Position numbers and translations under genes: made by a program. The notes beneath the pieces are model-generated. The model was not told the DNA's origin. It was given only the letters and a program-made list of their open reading frames with translations, and did not search any database. Shown piece by piece: positions 34,740 to 43,692 of a stretch of 46,658 nucleotides of DNA. Source of the DNA: Bacteroidales bacterium. Its GTDB lineage: Bacteria > Bacteroidota > Bacteroidia > Bacteroidales > UBA932. The stretch is from contig VSOK01000014.1 in NCBI GenBank assembly GCA_009774765.1, positions 3,982-50,639 of the forward strand, in the 5' to 3' direction. The stretch's first letter is position 1. Every line of letters begins with the position of its first letter.

Positions 34740-34796
34740 TTCAAATCAGACCAATAATGCCTGGAATTTAATCTAACATTATTGGTCTGATTTGAA
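34740..34796. terminator. Perfect 20-bp inverted repeat, bidirectional terminator
   Basis: The arm at 34740-34759 (TTCAAATCAG...AATAATG) is perfectly complementary to 34777-34796, with a 17-base loop. It sits between two convergent genes and fits a shared terminator. Confidence 0.8.
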
Positions 34797-34830
34797 TATA
34801 TTATTGGAAATAATTTGGGGGTATGGCAAG

Positions 34831-36678
34831 CTATTGTTGGTTTGGATTTAATAATTCTCGTATTTCGTCTTTATATGATAGGATAGGTTGATAAAGATGA
34901 ATGTATGCCCTACCTATAGCTCCGTGGAATAGTTTCATTTTTGGACGGTAGATGCCGTTTTCAAGTATATGCTTTTTGGAAATGCCTGGATATAGGTCAA
35001 TATAATAAATTTCCTTTATACCTAATTGATATGCTTTCTTGGCACATAGTTCACATGGACTGGCCGTGGTGAACAATTTTCCGCCTTGTATACCTTGTCC
35101 GCCGTGCTTTGATATTTGTAGGAACGCGTTTTCTTCTGCATGAAGGGAACGGGTGTGTACTTGATTGTTTTCTCCGTGCTCTTTGTTGTTATATACATCT
35201 TTGAAACAATAAGGCACATGGCGACCATGCAATCTTTCTTTTATGTCCTTGCTCATAGGATTTATATGACAGGTAATCTTATTTTTCAATTTTTCTTGAA
35301 ATCCGGTTTCATAAAGTTCGTAGTTGCTATATGCGCTTTTGTCTGCTTTTGCATCAAGAACATTCAGGCTATTACGCAGTATACATGGAGTCTGGCCTTC
35401 AGGAACATCATTCCATCCGATTGCCTTTATTGCGAATTGATCATTTGTAATTACTGCACCGACCTGCCTTGATAGGCATCCGGAATTGTATTTGGCTGTA
35501 TATGCAATCTGCATTGTACGTTCCTCGTTGGATGGAGGGACAAGTCCTGGATGTAAAATCAAACTCATATATAAAGCAATCTGTTTTGTTAGCAATTGTA
35601 AGTTTGACGGATTGGGTTCATAGCCATTGAATAAGTGGATATCGGAAATTTCGTTGCACTTCTCTATGTTCTGACGCAGATATATTTCCTGTAATGACGG
35701 TTTGTTTGGGTACTCGGTCTTGTCACATTCCTCAACTTGTCTACGTGTATAGGATTTAGTGTACAGTCTTCTTTGGCGTTCTTCTTCCGGAGTATTGACT
35801 GAAATTGTATAAAATAAAGAATACCGTTCTCGCATAAATAGTATTTCATAAGGATTGCGCAAAGCATCTATGATGATAATTGTCTTTTCTTTCTTTTCTA
35901 TATTCTTGTTTTTATGGCGATAAAATTTTATCAGCAGGTTTACCAATTCTATTATTGATACTTTTTCTTGTTTGTTTGCTTCCAACTCTAACCTGTCTCT
36001 TATGAAATTGCCGAGGATCTGAAAAACTTCTATTGTGTAATGATGATTCTCTTCATCAATTATTGTTTTTAAAGAATTATAGTGTTGGGGTAGCTTTTTT
36101 TCTAAGAACTCAGATATTTGAACTATTTTCTCAATATCATCTATGTACTTGTAATCCTTTTGATTTAAATATTTAAAATACTCTTTAGCTTTATTCCTGA
36201 TGCTTGCGGTGTTGGTATTATTTTCAAAAATTTTTTTGAAAATTAGCAATAATTCTTGTTTCTTTCGTGTTCCAGTTTTGATATTATCTTCAAGCCATTT
36301 TTCCAAATCATTGATCAATGAGTCATATTCACTGAGCATACATATCCACACGATTATGAGCGTAACTTTAATTTTTATTGCAGGAATCCAATTTTCTTTC
36401 AGATAATCATAATATATCTGATATTTACGTTCATCATTGGTGAGTTGTTCTCCGTTTCTGTCTGGTAGCTGGAGTGCCAGTTTGCTGAATTCTTCTGTGC
36501 AGAGGATATTGGCAACAGTTGAACATCCGCTACCAGTACGTCCGGTTAGTCCTATAATTGCAAATTTACCACGCAAGTCAAAAATCTTACTGACAATTGA
36601 AACCTTGCTGTTTGTTTCTGAAACAGTATTAGTATTATCCTGAATACTGTTTGATGAAATAAGGGTTACTTTGTCCAT
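34831..36678 (-). CDS. Anti-phage dCTP deaminase (P-loop NTPase-cytidine deaminase fusion)
   Basis: This 615-residue protein joins two parts. The N-terminal part is P-loop kinase-like, with IIGLTGRTGSGCSTVANIL at residues 41-59. The invariant Walker Lys is replaced by Cys at position 52. The C-terminal part is a dCMP-deaminase-like domain from about residue 390: YNSGCLSRQVGAVITND, the zinc-binding HAE at 513-515 in RSLHAEENAF, and PCELC at 541-545. This architecture is that of the defence dCTP deaminases, which convert dCTP to deoxyuracil nucleotides on phage infection and starve the phage of dCTP. The gene is much more AT-rich than most neighbours and stands alone beside an Rpn nuclease, which suggests horizontal transfer. 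A housekeeping dCMP deaminase would be about 150 residues, so that reading is unlikely. Confidence 0.88.
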   Translation of the reverse strand: MDKVTLISSNSIQDNTNTVSETNSKVSIVSKIFDLRGKFAIIGLTGRTGSGCSTVANILCTEEFSKLALQLPDRNGEQLTNDERKYQIYYDYLKENWIPAIKIKVTLIIVWICMLSEYDSLINDLEKWLEDNIKTGTRKKQELLLIFKKIFENNTNTASIRNKAKEYFKYLNQKDYKYIDDIEKIVQISEFLEKKLPQHYNSLKTIIDEENHHYTIEVFQILGNFIRDRLELEANKQEKVSIIELVNLLIKFYRHKNKNIEKKEKTIIIIDALRNPYEILFMRERYSLFYTISVNTPEEERQRRLYTKSYTRRQVEECDKTEYPNKPSLQEIYLRQNIEKCNEISDIHLFNGYEPNPSNLQLLTKQIALYMSLILHPGLVPPSNEERTMQIAYTAKYNSGCLSRQVGAVITNDQFAIKAIGWNDVPEGQTPCILRNSLNVLDAKADKSAYSNYELYETGFQEKLKNKITCHINPMSKDIKERLHGRHVPYCFKDVYNNKEHGENNQVHTRSLHAEENAFLQISKHGGQGIQGGKLFTTASPCELCAKKAYQLGIKEIYYIDLYPGISKKHILENGIYRPKMKLFHGAIGRAYIHLYQPILSYKDEIRELLNPNQQ

Positions 36679-36930
36679 AATGCTGAGGTTATTAGTCTTT
36701 TACAAAAAGCAGCTTCTGTGTGTTTTGGCAAAAATTGAAACAAGACATTAAAATTTTATATGTATATAACCCCTCCCGGGAGAGGGAGGGGTGTTGTGAG
36801 GTTTGTTGATGTGGTCTGCCGGACGTGGGCGGTCGGGATGACGTTTGGGACAAAGGCGTATGTCTATCAAAATCATATTGTCATGGCCGGCCGATCCGGT
36901 CCGGAGGACCGCACCGCTTTCATAGGTTAG
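36679..36930. other. Intergenic stretch between the defence gene and the N-glycan locus
   Basis: The half next to the deaminase start is AT-rich and presumably holds its promoter; no exact consensus is seen. The other half is GC-rich and lies behind the last gene of the minus-strand locus. It contains a small stem CGGTCC/GGACCG at 36897-36911. No gene is supported. Confidence 0.4.
36769..36792 (-). terminator. Probable terminator of the N-glycan locus
   Basis: ACCCCTCCC (36769-36777) pairs with GGGAGGGGT (36784-36792) across six bases. Read on the minus strand, the stem is followed by TTATATAC, an imperfect T-rich tail. It lies about 140 bases behind the last gene of the locus. Confidence 0.6.
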
Positions 36931-38574
36931 TTATTCTGAATAGCCGGTCCAGGCAACCGATGAAATGTACGCATCGTCATCGGTTGCCCTTGTTCCTGTC
37001 AGACCTCTTGGACAAATGTTTTTAATAATTAGCTGGAAAGGCCCGGCTAAATTCACATCTGCAGAGCGTTCGGTAGCAACAGACTGCTGATACTCATCTG
37101 CACTTATCGTTAGTTCGATCGTTTTCACTACAGCGGAGTTCTGAAGGATTTCTACTATGACACCAATACCATTAGGAACAAATGATGGTAATTTTGAATT
37201 AGATATCATAATAGTAAGATTGCCGCAGCCGCCATCAAGAACAGGTGATGATAATTTGCCTGTCTTTTCAGTACTTCCGCATAATGCAGGGAATTTGGAT
37301 TCCGCATTAGGCTTAACCGCAGTCGCTAGCCTTAAATATCCGTTTTCTAATTTCCAGCCTCCGCTAGTCTCATCGCTTATTAGAGTGAGCTGGCGTCCAG
37401 GCTCTGTTGTAAAGTTTTCAAAATCAGCCTTGCCTCCACTGATAATCACAGTATGTAGCTGGGTGACGGTTATGGTCTGTTTCTCACCGCTGCCATAATG
37501 GATTTCAAATGTAGCCGTACGAGGCTCGGTACCGCCCTCATATTTTTCGGCAGAGACTTTGACGGTCTCTTTCCTCAGGGCCTTGGTAGGCAGGTCATTT
37601 ACTATTGTCAGCCAGGCATTGGCCGGATCTGGATCCTTGAATGTGCTGAACTCGACGTTGGTCTCAAGCTCGATGGCAAGCTCGCCGCCCTGTGCACCGA
37701 TGGTGTAGGTGTCTTTGGCTAATTTGAGCTGTCCCTGTTCGAAGGTCAGGATTTTGGAGGACGGCACTCCTTTCCCGTTCACTGCCCATACTATCACATC
37801 CGCCTTGGCCGGAATGGTCTCGGGAGCTGTGACTGTGATGATGCCACTTGTGGAGTTGCCGCTTACGGAAGCCTGGTAGCCGGACCCGGCTATTGCGGCT
37901 ACTTTCGTTTCGGCATCCCCAGCTGTGATTGTGTACGGGATGGACACTGAGGAATTGGCGAAGATACCGGCTTCGGATATGTCAATGTTGAGCCTGAAAG
38001 CCTGTACCTTAGGGATGACGATCTCTCCTCCTTCGGAAAGGATGAAAGTGACGTTCTCCTCGTCTTCCTTGATGTCCTTGATGAGGCCCACTCCGGAGTC
38101 TGAGCCGGCAACAGGAGACCACTGGCCTCCGTTCACGCGGAACCAGAACTGTCCTCCCTCCACTTTGAACTCAGGAGCGATGGTGGCTGGAATCGGCTGC
38201 TCTCCGTCCAGCATCGGCTCTCCGTCCACTGTCCAATAATAGAGGCCGTCCTGTCCGAGAGCCACTCCTATGGAAGGTTTCTCTCCGTTCTTGATGACCA
38301 TTTGGCCGAGCTCGGTGAACTCTATCACATATCCGGTACCGTCTTCAAGCGGCCTGATATCCTTGATGCGGTTCTCCTGCTCGAGGGCCTTGACTATGGT
38401 CGAAAGACCGTCGACATTAGTCTGAAGGTCTTCGAGTGTCTTTTCAATTTCTGTCACTCTTCCCTCGAGGTCATCAACCCTTCCGGACAATGCGCTGTCG
38501 TCGTACGGATTGCAACTTACAAGGAGGATGGCGGCCGAAACGGACGCTGCAATAGTTTTGAATGTCTTTTTCAT
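36931..38574 (-). CDS. DUF4988/BACON-type surface lipoprotein, last gene of the N-glycan locus
   Basis: This 547-residue lipoprotein has the lipobox ILLVSC. A coiled coil at about 28-68 (LSGRVDDLEGRVTEIEKTL) leads into a DUF4988-like domain to about 200 (QDGLYYWTVDGEPMLDGEQ, WSPVAGSDSGVGLIKDI). One further Ig-like domain follows. A BACON domain lies at about 285-375 (YTIGAQGGELAIELETNVEF). The last 170 residues are an unassigned beta-rich domain (FENFTTEPGRQLTLISDETS). The coiled-coil stalk could hold a glycan- or mucin-binding head away from the membrane. It lies 64 bases behind the GH18 gene with a hairpin between them. No catalytic motif is seen. Confidence 0.8.
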   Translation of the reverse strand: MKKTFKTIAASVSAAILLVSCNPYDDSALSGRVDDLEGRVTEIEKTLEDLQTNVDGLSTIVKALEQENRIKDIRPLEDGTGYVIEFTELGQMVIKNGEKPSIGVALGQDGLYYWTVDGEPMLDGEQPIPATIAPEFKVEGGQFWFRVNGGQWSPVAGSDSGVGLIKDIKEDEENVTFILSEGGEIVIPKVQAFRLNIDISEAGIFANSSVSIPYTITAGDAETKVAAIAGSGYQASVSGNSTSGIITVTAPETIPAKADVIVWAVNGKGVPSSKILTFEQGQLKLAKDTYTIGAQGGELAIELETNVEFSTFKDPDPANAWLTIVNDLPTKALRKETVKVSAEKYEGGTEPRTATFEIHYGSGEKQTITVTQLHTVIISGGKADFENFTTEPGRQLTLISDETSGGWKLENGYLRLATAVKPNAESKFPALCGSTEKTGKLSSPVLDGGCGNLTIMISNSKLPSFVPNGIGVIVEILQNSAVVKTIELTISADEYQQSVATERSADVNLAGPFQLIIKNICPRGLTGTRATDDDAYISSVAWTGYSE

Positions 38575-38599
38575 TTCTTTTTTTCTAATTCAAGACTCC

Positions 38600-38620
38600 G
38601 GCTCCGAAGAAACCGGAGCC
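38600..38620 (-). terminator. Intercistronic hairpin between GH18 and DUF4988 genes
   Basis: GGCTCCG (38600-38606) pairs with CGGAGCC (38614-38620) around a seven-base loop. No T-run follows on the minus strand. It may set the relative levels of the two messages. Confidence 0.45.
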
Positions 38621-38638
38621 AGAATCATAAAAAATTAA

Positions 38639-39658
38639 TTACTTAGCAAGCCATGTGGTTGCCATATCGTAGGTGATGGTGAAGCCGTTAGGATTGATGA
38701 CAACATCCCTGCTCCTGTTTCCGTCTTCGCAAGCTACAGGTCTTCCATCGTATGCTCCATTGGAGATGGCCTGGAACACAGGAAGAGGGTCCCTGTCGTT
38801 GCGAGTCCTGAGGTTGAAGCACATCATAGCTCCGTATCCACCGTTCTTTGCTTGTGAAGCATAGTTCTGGACTGTTGAAGTCGGGTTGTTGTTACCAAGG
38901 TTAAGAGACAACGGAGACCATTTTGACTTAGGAAGTCCTGTGATGTTGGTGCTTGTCATATAACTTCCGAAATAGCCGTGGTAGGCATAGTCAATGCAGG
39001 CGGCAGCTGCGGCGTTGATGGTGTTTGTGTTGCCCCAGTCGAACACGGTGATAAGCTTGTCCGAAGGCATAAGCTCATGGAGCTTGGTGATGATACGGCT
39101 GTAGGACGTCTTGTTGGTACCTCCTATCCAAGGATAGTCTGCATACTCATCGTCAAAGCCGATACCGTCAAGTCCGTAATGCTTCACTACGGCTGCAAGG
39201 ATGGTAGCGAACTGGTCTGCCTGTGTGTCTGACATATTGGCAAGGCCGATACCCTGGTGGTCACCAAGATTTGTCAGGAGCACTTTGATACCCATATCCT
39301 GCAATGGACGGACATATTTGTCAACTCCGCCGTTCTCAAGGATGTTGGCGAGCTTGTCATTGAGGAAAAGGGTAGGGCGGGTGACTCCACCTACAGTCTC
39401 CTTGCGGATGTTGGAAGCGAAAAGTTCAAGGATATCAATGAATGTTTCATTGTTTCCATCCTCAAAATAGTAGTCACCGGCATTGAGCGGATTGACATCA
39501 TTGGTCTCCACATAGACAGCCATAATCGGTGACTTGTCACCAATGGCTTTAGTCATAGGGACTTGATTTTCGCCCATCTGAGGAGTTTCGACTTTGTTGC
39601 AAGCAAAGATGCTTGCGAGAGCAGCCGCGCAGGCTGCGATTCTAACCATTGTTGTCAT
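38639..39658 (-). CDS. GH18 endo-beta-N-acetylglucosaminidase (EndoF/EndoBT-like)
   Basis: This 339-residue lipoprotein has the lipobox IFAC at Cys20. The GH18 signature LDGIGFDDEYADYP lies at about 163-176. It has the catalytic Glu171 and the preceding Asp pair of the D-x-x-D-x-D-x-E type used in substrate-assisted cleavage of the chitobiose core. Other barrel strands are IMAVYVETND, IKVLLTNLGDHQGIGLA and LITVFDWGNTNTINAAAA. Enzymes of this form (EndoH, EndoF, BT3987) cut N-glycans between the two core GlcNAc residues. The surrounding genes match the BT3983-BT3987 order, so high-mannose or a related N-glycan is the likely substrate. It is the only GH18 of the locus with an intact active site. 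The start could also be the ATG at 39649. Confidence 0.9.
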   Translation of the reverse strand: MTTMVRIAACAAALASIFACNKVETPQMGENQVPMTKAIGDKSPIMAVYVETNDVNPLNAGDYYFEDGNNETFIDILELFASNIRKETVGGVTRPTLFLNDKLANILENGGVDKYVRPLQDMGIKVLLTNLGDHQGIGLANMSDTQADQFATILAAVVKHYGLDGIGFDDEYADYPWIGGTNKTSYSRIITKLHELMPSDKLITVFDWGNTNTINAAAAACIDYAYHGYFGSYMTSTNITGLPKSKWSPLSLNLGNNNPTSTVQNYASQAKNGGYGAMMCFNLRTRNDRDPLPVFQAISNGAYDGRPVACEDGNRSRDVVINPNGFTITYDMATTWLAK

Positions 39659-39740
39659 GGTAAAATTTGTTTAGATTAATAATAAGTGGTAATAAGGTAT
39701 ATATACCCAAGTTTTTCATTTTTATATGTCTGTTGAGTCG

Positions 39741-41345
39741 CTACCAGTCTTTCTGCCATTTGCCATATTGCTTGGATGTTCCGGTACCGTTCTCGTTTGC
39801 CAAACGATCAAGATTTTGTGTTGAATTCAAATTGTATATGTGGCTGATTACAGTACCGGGGTATTGCCAGACTCCTTCGTATTGGTCCTGAATATTTGAC
39901 CTGAGGTCATAGAAGACTATCATCCCATTGTAATAGCCGTCTTTAGACCATTTCTGTGCATTGTCAAGACTACTGTCATATTTCCTTGGAGTCCCATGGA
40001 TACATCCGTAGCGGCTTCTGTCCAGTCCTGCGAACGGCCGGCGGGGATGCAGCGACGAGACGGTCTCAAGTCCCTGGTTCCAGGGGTCGATGACCTGGAA
40101 CGGCTCCCGGTTGTCATAGTAGCCTTGCCAGGTGTAGTCTATATATTTTCCGACCTCGATGCCTTCAGTGGCATCCGTGTCGTGGAAATATGCAGTAGGT
40201 TCTTCATGGTCGGTGACGGTCAGCAGCCTGCCGTTCCCCAACGCTTCGCGTATGGCCCTGATGAGTTTCGGGTAGGAGGTGGTGTTCATTTCAGAGAAGC
40301 CGTTCTCCTTGGCCTTGTCATAGCCGGAGTTGCGATCCCAGAGGTTGATCCCGTCAAGTCCGTAGGTGTCCACCATCCTTTTGACGGATGCTGTGAAGTC
40401 GGCGATCTGGGCGTCCGTGAAATTGCAGAATCCTATGCCCTTGCCGCCGCCCTCTATGCAGAGGCAGACTTTCCTGCCGCTTTCCTGCACCGGAAGTACG
40501 CGCTCTGTATAGTGGTCGAGCACGAAGCGCAGGTCGTTGCTCGGAATGACCGACACCTTGCCTGTGGCCGGGTCGTAGTCCACTGAAGAGGAACGCAGGT
40601 TCACGATGTTGCCCATCCCGTATTGCGGAGCTTCAGGGTTACTATTGTCACTTATCAGAACCATATCATTGGCAAGCCTCGGGTCAAATGCGGAGGTGTT
40701 CAGGTAGAACACGGTAAAGAGGTTCTTGTCCGTACAGAGCGGATAGCCGTCCGGGTCGGTGTAGGAGGCGCGGACCATGATGTCGATGAAGACCGTGTCC
40801 TCGGACAGGTCATGCCCCGAAGAGCTGCCTATGACCGGAAGCAGGTATCGTCCCGGCTCGAGCACATTGCCGAGAAGGTTCCTCGCGTAGACGGTCAGTC
40901 CGTGGTACGCACTTTCGGTCTCTCCGGCGGTCATATCTATGTATTTTCCGTTTCCGAACTTGTAGAACGCTGTGGGGAGCAGCTCATAGTCAGTCCCTGT
41001 CTTTTCGGAGTAGGCCTTGACGTCATCTTCGGTGCCGGTGACGAGCTCGAAGGTGCATTTTTCTTCGAGCGGTACGGAAGAGCGGACGAAGATGTCCTTG
41101 GTCGCGGAACCTGACCCCTCGGTGAAGGTGAGCCTTACCACATTGTCCGGTGACTGTCCGGCGCGGAGGCTGACGGTGGATGCACTTATTGCCTCCCTGT
41201 CAGGGTGTTTGCCGGCCTGGTCGTAGATGGTGTTGTCTATGCAGCCGACGCAGATGGCGGCGGCCAGAAGACAGCATCCTATGCCATTCGGCCTTGTGGC
41301 CTTGCTGTGAGATTGCGTGAATTTATTTGTCCTGTACATGGTCAT
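39741..41345 (-). CDS. DUF1735/GH18-fold glycan-binding lipoprotein, probably non-catalytic
   Basis: I place the start at the ATG at 41345 (MTMYRTNKF); the longer frame to 41396 would overlap the preceding gene. The lipobox is CVGC at Cys35. A DUF1735 domain spans about 55-195 (VPLEEKCTFELVTGTEDDV, NGKYIDMTAGETES). A GH18-like barrel follows at about 205-530. The catalytic motif reads LDGINLWDRNSGYD at 330-343: it keeps the first Asp but has Trp-Asp-Arg where the active enzyme has Asp-Asp-Glu. Hydrolysis is therefore unlikely, and it should act as a surface glycan-binding protein like BT3986. It lies between DUF1735-LamG and the active GH18. Confidence 0.85.
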   Translation of the reverse strand: MTMYRTNKFTQSHSKATRPNGIGCCLLAAAICVGCIDNTIYDQAGKHPDREAISASTVSLRAGQSPDNVVRLTFTEGSGSATKDIFVRSSVPLEEKCTFELVTGTEDDVKAYSEKTGTDYELLPTAFYKFGNGKYIDMTAGETESAYHGLTVYARNLLGNVLEPGRYLLPVIGSSSGHDLSEDTVFIDIMVRASYTDPDGYPLCTDKNLFTVFYLNTSAFDPRLANDMVLISDNSNPEAPQYGMGNIVNLRSSSVDYDPATGKVSVIPSNDLRFVLDHYTERVLPVQESGRKVCLCIEGGGKGIGFCNFTDAQIADFTASVKRMVDTYGLDGINLWDRNSGYDKAKENGFSEMNTTSYPKLIRAIREALGNGRLLTVTDHEEPTAYFHDTDATEGIEVGKYIDYTWQGYYDNREPFQVIDPWNQGLETVSSLHPRRPFAGLDRSRYGCIHGTPRKYDSSLDNAQKWSKDGYYNGMIVFYDLRSNIQDQYEGVWQYPGTVISHIYNLNSTQNLDRLANENGTGTSKQYGKWQKDW

Positions 41346-41367
41346 GTGTGTTACTCTTTGTTGATTT

Positions 41368-42732
41368 TTACTTGTTGATTTCAGGTATCTCCACATTTGT
41401 CGCCCATTCAGGCTCTTTCTTGGCTATAGCCACGCCCGTGGTGATCTGGAACTGTTCATTGGCTCCGAATTTACCATGGTTTCCGTAGCGGGAGTAGTCT
41501 GTCACGGTGTCGCCTGAGCCGTCGTTGCATTTCCAGTAGCCGATGAGGTCTTCGTACGATTCCGGAGATTCTATGCGGTACATATTGTCCCAGATTTCCT
41601 GCTGGGTGCGGGCAGTTCTCCAAACCCTCGCTTCGGCGATTTTTCCCTGGATAGGGCGTCCGGTGTTGTAGGAGTTGCCGATGAGGAAGCAATAGCCGTC
41701 ACCGACGACACCGCCCACTGTGTTGCGTGGAGCAAGTCGGATGCGGTTTTCTTCGCTCGATCCGGTAACGCCAACATCCTTCGCCTCGTCTATTATCTTG
41801 CCGTTAAGGTAGATGCGTGCGATGCGTGTGGCCTGGTCGTAGGTGGCGGCGACATGATACCATTGTCCGGAAGAAAGTTTCTTGGAGGCATCTGCCTTGG
41901 AAGGGACCTTGCCGAACTGGGTGCCGTTTCCGCTGCCGTCGAACTGAAGCTGCTGCCTTTCGAATTTGGCATCGCCGATACGGAGAAGCAGGTACTGCTC
42001 TACTCCCATGATAGTTGAAATGTCCACATTTTGTGTGTCGAACTTGTCAATATAGAACAAGGTCTCGTATGTGACTGCCGTGAGGTCGTTGTACAAGGCT
42101 TTGAGCTCGGTCTCGTCCGGGTCGTCAAGGCGAGGGAAGCAGATGAAGTCGTTTGTGAGCTGGACGGCTATCGTGATGGCCGATGAGCGTTTCACCAGGT
42201 AGTAGGCGACTGCGGAGCTTTTCATGGTCATGATGTCTCCTGAGGTGAGCTGTACCGGAAGGAGGTAGGTCTTGTCTATCTCCATCGCTCCTGTCTGGTC
42301 TTCGCCTTCTCCCATCAGTCCCTTGAAGGAGATGACCACCTTTTCGGATTTGACCTTGCCTGCCTCGATGGTCACCGTCTCTTCGCTGAAGTCAAGGTAT
42401 TGGGACGGGAGCATCGTGTAGGCGGTGCCGTGCTTGTGGTTGTAGTCGGATACCAGGGACTCGTTGACCGACACTGTGGCCGTGATGTCCTTGTCCTCCG
42501 GATATGCCAATGTGACTGAAAGTTCCTTGGACGCTGTCCCGACCTTGTTGCCCAATGTCGCGAGCTGGGTCTGGTCGGTCGCGCTGACGTCAAGGTAGAT
42601 GGAGTTGTCGAAGACCTTGTCCACCGCGTCGAAGCGGGTGCAGGCTACTGCGGTGCAAAGAGCCGCGGCAATACATAGATTTCGCATCAGATGCGGCATT
42701 GCCGGCTTGTATATGTGATTGTTCATTTTCAT
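41368..42732 (-). CDS. DUF1735-LamG glycan-binding lipoprotein
   Basis: The frame extends to an ATG at 42756 that overlaps the stop of the preceding gene. The ATGs at 42732 or 42726 are also good starts. The lipobox is TAVAC. A DUF1735 domain lies in the first 190 residues (TIEAGKVKSEKVVISFKG, DKTYLLPVQLTSGD). A laminin-G/concanavalin-like jelly roll fills the remainder: LSSGQWYHVAATYDQATRI, RIYLNGKIIDEAKDVG, and IAEARVWRTARTQQEIWDN. This architecture is that of BT3985-type surface glycan-binding proteins in N-glycan loci. It has no catalytic residues and should present the glycan to the SusCD pair or the GH18 enzyme. Confidence 0.86.
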   Translation of the reverse strand: MKMNNHIYKPAMPHLMRNLCIAAALCTAVACTRFDAVDKVFDNSIYLDVSATDQTQLATLGNKVGTASKELSVTLAYPEDKDITATVSVNESLVSDYNHKHGTAYTMLPSQYLDFSEETVTIEAGKVKSEKVVISFKGLMGEGEDQTGAMEIDKTYLLPVQLTSGDIMTMKSSAVAYYLVKRSSAITIAVQLTNDFICFPRLDDPDETELKALYNDLTAVTYETLFYIDKFDTQNVDISTIMGVEQYLLLRIGDAKFERQQLQFDGSGNGTQFGKVPSKADASKKLSSGQWYHVAATYDQATRIARIYLNGKIIDEAKDVGVTGSSEENRIRLAPRNTVGGVVGDGYCFLIGNSYNTGRPIQGKIAEARVWRTARTQQEIWDNMYRIESPESYEDLIGYWKCNDGSGDTVTDYSRYGNHGKFGANEQFQITTGVAIAKKEPEWATNVEIPEINK

Positions 42733-42752
42733 AGTCGTTAACACTTTTAATG

Positions 42753-43673
42753 TCATTTGCCCGGGTTGAGCCTTTCTATCGTCGAGCGTAGAGTGAGCCA
42801 GTTGCCTTCGTAGTGATAGTAGTCCTTCTCTATGTCATAGAGGGCGAGTCCTGCCATCGGGCCGTAGGATACGGTGTTGTCCGCCATAGCTTCTATCACG
42901 GGCACTTCGGCGTTGGATTCGTTGTAGTAAACTCCTTCAAAAGAGACCGCAAGCAGCATCCTGTCCTTGGATATCCCGCGTTCGGAGGCGTCTTCGATGG
43001 TGCCGCGCACCTGATAGGAGTTTTCGTCGAGTTCCGTTTCGAGCACGAACAGGTCTATCTTGTCCATATCTTCGTCGGCTATGAAAGCCGGGTCGCCTTC
43101 GAACACGAGGAGCTGTCCAGCCGTCCTGGCTGAGGAAAGCGTCCCGACGATCTTTGCGGAAGCCGCCGCTACGGAGGCGTCACCAGCTTTCGGGGTTCCC
43201 GTGAACGAGTACCCGTCAAGTCCGTTCTTCTTTACCGATGCTATCACCATATCAAGATAGGAATAGAGTGCGGCTTCATCGCCCAATATATCTTTTCTGC
43301 CTGCATAGTCCACATTGTAGAGGACTTTTGTCCCGATGCTTCTCATCCATTCCATATCCTCCGCATCGAACTTCGAGAAGTTGTCCGCATTGGTGAGGGA
43401 CACGATGTCGAGGGAATCCGGAAGACAGCGCATATATCCCTTTTCGCTGACCGGGTTTTCCGGAGAGTTTTCAAAACGGACATATACGAGACTGTGTTTC
43501 CTGGCCTTGTAGTCCCTGATGGCGGATTTGTAATCCTCCCATAGTTCCGGCTCCCTGTCCCACGGATGGGATGTGTCGAGCGGGAGGGATTCCGTAGAGT
43601 TCCATTTTGCACATCCTGCGACGGTGATGCCGAGGACGACCGATGCTATTGCTTTTATTATGTTCATTTTCAT
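42753..43673 (-). CDS. Short GH18-fold lipoprotein, probably non-catalytic
   Basis: This 306-residue lipoprotein has the lipobox TVAGC at Cys21. It shows a GH18-like order of strands (HSLVYVRFENSPEN, TKVLYNVDYAGR). The catalytic position reads LDGYSFTGTP (152-161), without any acidic Asp-x-Asp-x-Glu set. Later strands include LLVFEGDP, LFVLETELDENSYQVRG and MLLAVSFEGVYYN. Such proteins occur next to SusD in N-glycan loci and bind the ligand. Its stop codon overlaps the longest reading of the following gene (ATGA), showing tight coupling. It starts 19 bases behind SusD. Confidence 0.8.
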   Translation of the reverse strand: MKMNIIKAIASVVLGITVAGCAKWNSTESLPLDTSHPWDREPELWEDYKSAIRDYKARKHSLVYVRFENSPENPVSEKGYMRCLPDSLDIVSLTNADNFSKFDAEDMEWMRSIGTKVLYNVDYAGRKDILGDEAALYSYLDMVIASVKKNGLDGYSFTGTPKAGDASVAAASAKIVGTLSSARTAGQLLVFEGDPAFIADEDMDKIDLFVLETELDENSYQVRGTIEDASERGISKDRMLLAVSFEGVYYNESNAEVPVIEAMADNTVSYGPMAGLALYDIEKDYYHYEGNWLTLRSTIERLNPGK

Positions 43674-43692
43674 CTTGTGTTTGAAATCGTGT

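Noticed and set aside
34740..34796. Perfect inverted repeat considered as transposon ends around the Rpn gene
   Set aside because: Both arms lie side by side with a 17-base loop between two convergent genes and do not flank any gene, so a terminator is the better reading.
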